Source: Streptomyces canus (GTDB taxonomy: Bacteria; Actinomycetota; Actinomycetes; Streptomycetales; Streptomycetaceae). From it: 64,000 bases of DNA. This document shows, one piece after another, positions 61,805 through 64,000 of the stretch (position 1 is its first letter; each line of letters starts with the position of its first letter). The notes under the pieces are model-generated. The model was not told the origin of the DNA. It made no database searches and was given only the letters and a program-made list of their open reading frames with translations. The stretch covers positions 317,676-381,675 of the forward strand of contig NZ_KQ948663.1 in NCBI RefSeq assembly GCF_001514145.1, written 5' to 3'. A program made the translations under genes and the position numbers.

Positions 61805-63964
61805 GTGAGCAGCGAGAACGGGTCCGTGGACGGTGGCGCCGAAGGAGCGCAGCCCGAGCAGCTTGCCCTGATTCGGGAGAGTGTGCGGAACGCCAAGGTG
61901 CCGCGGGCCAAGCCGCGGACCTGGCGGGGGGCCGCGTTGGCCAAGGACCTGCCGGTCGCGCGGGTGCTGGTCGACAAGGGGGTGCTGCATCTTGACCGGT
62001 ACTTCGACTACGCCGTGCCCGAGGAGCTCGACGCGGATGCGCAGCCGGGGGTGCGGGTGCGGGTGCGGTTCGGGGCCGGGCGTGGGCGGGTCCGGGACGG
62101 GCGGCGTGAGGGCGGGGGGCTGATCGACGGGTTTCTGGTCGAGCGGCTTGCCGAGTCTGACTACTCCGGGCCGCTGGCGGCGCTCGCTCAGGTCGTCTCG
62201 CCGGAGCCGGTGCTGAGCGAAGAGCTTCTGGGGCTCGCTCGGGCCGTCGCCGACCGGTATGCGGGGAGTCTGGCGGATGTGCTGCAGCTTGCCGTCCCGC
62301 CGCGTAGCGCTCGGGCCGAGCAGCGGCTTTCGCCCGAGCCGTTGCCGCCGCCCGCGGCGCCCGAGGTGGGCTCCTGGGGGCGGTACGAGCGGGGGGACGC
62401 GTTTCTGGAGTCGCTGGCCTCGGGGGGCGCACCGCGCGCGGTGTGGAACGCCCTGCCCGGGCCGGAGTGGAGTGAGGAGCTGGCGCGGGCCGTTGCCGCG
62501 ACCTTGGCCTCGGGTCGGGGGGCGCTCGTCGTCGTGCCGGACGGGCGGGCCGTCGCGCGGGTCGACGCCGCGCTGGCCTCGGTGCTGGGTGAGGGGCGGC
62601 ATGCGGTCCTGACCGCCGACGCCGGGCCCGAGAAGCGGTATCGGGAGTGGCTGGCCGTGCGGCGGGGGGCCGTGCGGGCCGTGGTCGGGACGCGGGCCGC
62701 CATGTTCGCCCCGGTGCGGGACCTGGGGCTCGTCGCGCTCTGGGACGACGGCGACGACAGCCACAGCGAGCCGCATGCCCCGCAGCCGCATGCGCGTGAG
62801 GTGCTGTTGCTGCGGGCCGCGCAGGACAAGTGCGGCTTTCTGCTGGGGAGTTGGAGCTGCACGGTGGAGGCCGCGCAGCTTGTGGAGAGCGGCTGGGCGC
62901 GGCCGCTCGTCGCCTCGCGGGAGCAGGTGCGGGCTGTCGCTCCGCTGGTGCGGACCGTGGGGGACCAGGATCTCGCCCGGGACGAGGCGGCTCGGGCGGC
63001 CCGGCTCCCGACGCTCGCCTGGCAGGCCGTCAGGGAGGGCTTGCGGCACGGGCCGGTGCTTGTGCAGGTGCCGCGCCGGGGGTATGTGCCGCGGATGGCC
63101 TGCGCCAACTGCCGGGAGCCGGCGCGGTGTCGGCACTGTGCCGGGCCGTTGGAGGGGCAGGAGTCCGGGGCGGCGCTGCGGTGCGGGTGGTGTGGGCGCG
63201 AGGAGGCGGCCTGGCACTGTCCGGAGTGTGGGGGCTTCCGGTTGCGGGCGCAGGTGGTGGGGGCCCGGCGTACCGCGGAGGAGTTGGGGCGGGCGTTTCC
63301 GGCTGTTCCGGTGCGGACGTCCGGTCGCGAACATGTGCTGGACACCGTGCCGGGGGCGCCGGCGCTGGTGGTGAGCACGCCGGGGGCGGAGCCCGTGGCC
63401 GAGGGCGGGTATGCGGCGGCGTTGTTGCTGGACGGGTGGGCCATGCTCGGACGGCCGGATCTGCGGGCCGGGGAGGATGCGCTACGGCGGTGGATCGCGG
63501 CGTCGGCGCTGGTGCGGCCGCAGGAGGCAGGGGGCACGGTGGTGGTGGTTGCCGAGCCGACGCTGCGGCCTGTGCAGGCGTTGGTGCGGTGGGATCCCGT
63601 GGGGCATGCGGTCCGGGAGTTGGGGGAGCGGGCCGAGTTGGGGTTTCCGCCGGTGTCGCGGATGGCCGCGGTGTCAGGGACGGGGGAGGCGCTTGCCGAG
63701 TTTCTCGCGGCCGTGGAACTGCCTGGTGAGGCTGAGGTGTTGGGGCCTGTGCCGTTGCCGGTGACGGTGGCGGGGGGGCCTCGGAGGGTGGGGGCGCCAC
63801 CGGCCGGGGAGCGCTGGGAGCGGGCGCTTGTGCGGGTGCCGCCGGGAAGGGGGTCGGCGTTGGCGTCGTCACTCAAGTCGGCGCAGGCTACACGGATGGC
63901 TCGCGGCGGGAGCGGAAGCGAGGGGGCGGTGTGGGTGCGCATCGATCCGCCTGACATTGGGTGA
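61805..63964 (+). CDS. priA: Primosomal protein N' (PriA), helicase-inactive actinobacterial form
   Basis: 719 residues from the GTG giving MSSENGSVDG. The N-terminal 3'-DNA-binding domain (about 50-150: VARVLVDKGVLHLDRYFDYAVPEEL) and a zinc region with eight Cys (CANC...CRHC...CGWC...CPEC, about 437-480) are clear. At the Walker A place (usual GVTGSGKT) the sequence is LPGPEWSEEL, and the DEEH box reads WDDGDDSH, so ATP-driven unwinding is not expected. Actinobacterial PriA proteins generally lack these motifs and are thought to assemble the primosome only. No ribosome site before the GTG; AAGAAT (61793-61798) suggests a leaderless mRNA. Third-position bases favour G far more than in metK. 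Confidence 0.88.
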   Translation: MSSENGSVDGGAEGAQPEQLALIRESVRNAKVPRAKPRTWRGAALAKDLPVARVLVDKGVLHLDRYFDYAVPEELDADAQPGVRVRVRFGAGRGRVRDGRREGGGLIDGFLVERLAESDYSGPLAALAQVVSPEPVLSEELLGLARAVADRYAGSLADVLQLAVPPRSARAEQRLSPEPLPPPAAPEVGSWGRYERGDAFLESLASGGAPRAVWNALPGPEWSEELARAVAATLASGRGALVVVPDGRAVARVDAALASVLGEGRHAVLTADAGPEKRYREWLAVRRGAVRAVVGTRAAMFAPVRDLGLVALWDDGDDSHSEPHAPQPHAREVLLLRAAQDKCGFLLGSWSCTVEAAQLVESGWARPLVASREQVRAVAPLVRTVGDQDLARDEAARAARLPTLAWQAVREGLRHGPVLVQVPRRGYVPRMACANCREPARCRHCAGPLEGQESGAALRCGWCGREEAAWHCPECGGFRLRAQVVGARRTAEELGRAFPAVPVRTSGREHVLDTVPGAPALVVSTPGAEPVAEGGYAAALLLDGWAMLGRPDLRAGEDALRRWIAASALVRPQEAGGTVVVVAEPTLRPVQALVRWDPVGHAVRELGERAELGFPPVSRMAAVSGTGEALAEFLAAVELPGEAEVLGPVPLPVTVAGGPRRVGAPPAGERWERALVRVPPGRGSALASSLKSAQATRMARGGSGSEGAVWVRIDPPDIG

Positions 63965-64000
63965 CGGCCGGGAGCGTGTGCGAGGGGCGGGCCGGACGAT

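Noticed and set aside
61778..63957. Two long minus-strand frames (518 and 589 codons) across priA
   Set aside because: Pro/Arg/Ser-rich products with no motif; the plus strand encodes PriA with its zinc cluster.

Overview
This window is chromosomal DNA from a Streptomyces or a very close relative. Evidence: very high G+C with C/G-rich third codon positions, many GTG and TTG starts, 4-base ATGA/GTGA overlaps, and Streptomyces marker genes (bldD with an intact c-di-GMP motif, the sIHF nucleoid protein, bifunctional relA, PgsA/PatA/PimA phosphatidylinositol mannoside genes). The gene order thrS-pgsA-pdxST-ruvCAB-secDF-relA-hisS-rpsD-alaS-aro-efp-nusB-bldD-pyr-sIHF-gmk-rpoZ-coaBC-metK-priA is a conserved housekeeping block of the Streptomyces core chromosome. 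The species cannot be named from this sequence. I found no tRNA, rRNA, insertion sequence, prophage or CRISPR array.

Layout, left to right. 1-10 kb: the 3' end of thrS, a Kv-like potassium channel, a HIT hydrolase, an unknown membrane protein, an EF-G-like GTPase, then the pgsA-patA-pimA lipid operon, followed by a striking ~150-bp tandem repeat and a LemA-like protein. 10-22 kb: PLP synthase (pdxS/pdxT), yebC, ruvCAB, yajC-secD-secF-apt and relA. 22-30 kb: a DUF349 protein, a membrane-anchored cyclophilin, a metallo-beta-lactamase-fold hydrolase and hisS. Then comes a four-gene minus-strand module (ABC ATPase, ABC-2 permease, histidine kinase, response regulator), which faces a VKOR protein across a perfect palindrome. 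30-37 kb: rarA, rpsD with a long structured leader, two small membrane proteins, alaS and ruvX. 37-46 kb: mltG with a Gln/Tyr-rich tail, aroE, aroCKB, a P-loop kinase-like protein, a degenerate M24 peptidase, efp and nusB. 46-57 kb: bldD diverging from the complete pyrimidine operon pyrR-pyrB-pyrC-(membrane protein)-carA-carB-pyrD-pyrF. 57-64 kb: sIHF, gmk, rpoZ, coaBC, metK and a helicase-less priA.

The genes serve translation (aaRSs, S4, EF-P, EF-G-like), envelope and secretion (PIM lipids, SecDF-YajC, MltG), DNA repair (RuvABC, RarA, RuvX, PriA), nucleotide, shikimate and cofactor synthesis (pyr, aro, PLP, CoA, SAM), and global control (RelA, BldD, sIHF). The items I think most deserve follow-up are: the rpsD leader with mutually exclusive helices; two unexplained tandem-repeat arrays (3521-3625 and 8931-9360); the ABC/two-component module with its palindrome; the M24 protein with a rebuilt metal site; and the EF-G-like protein with altered G3/G4 motifs. 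All functional statements are from reading the sequence and family knowledge; no database search was run.
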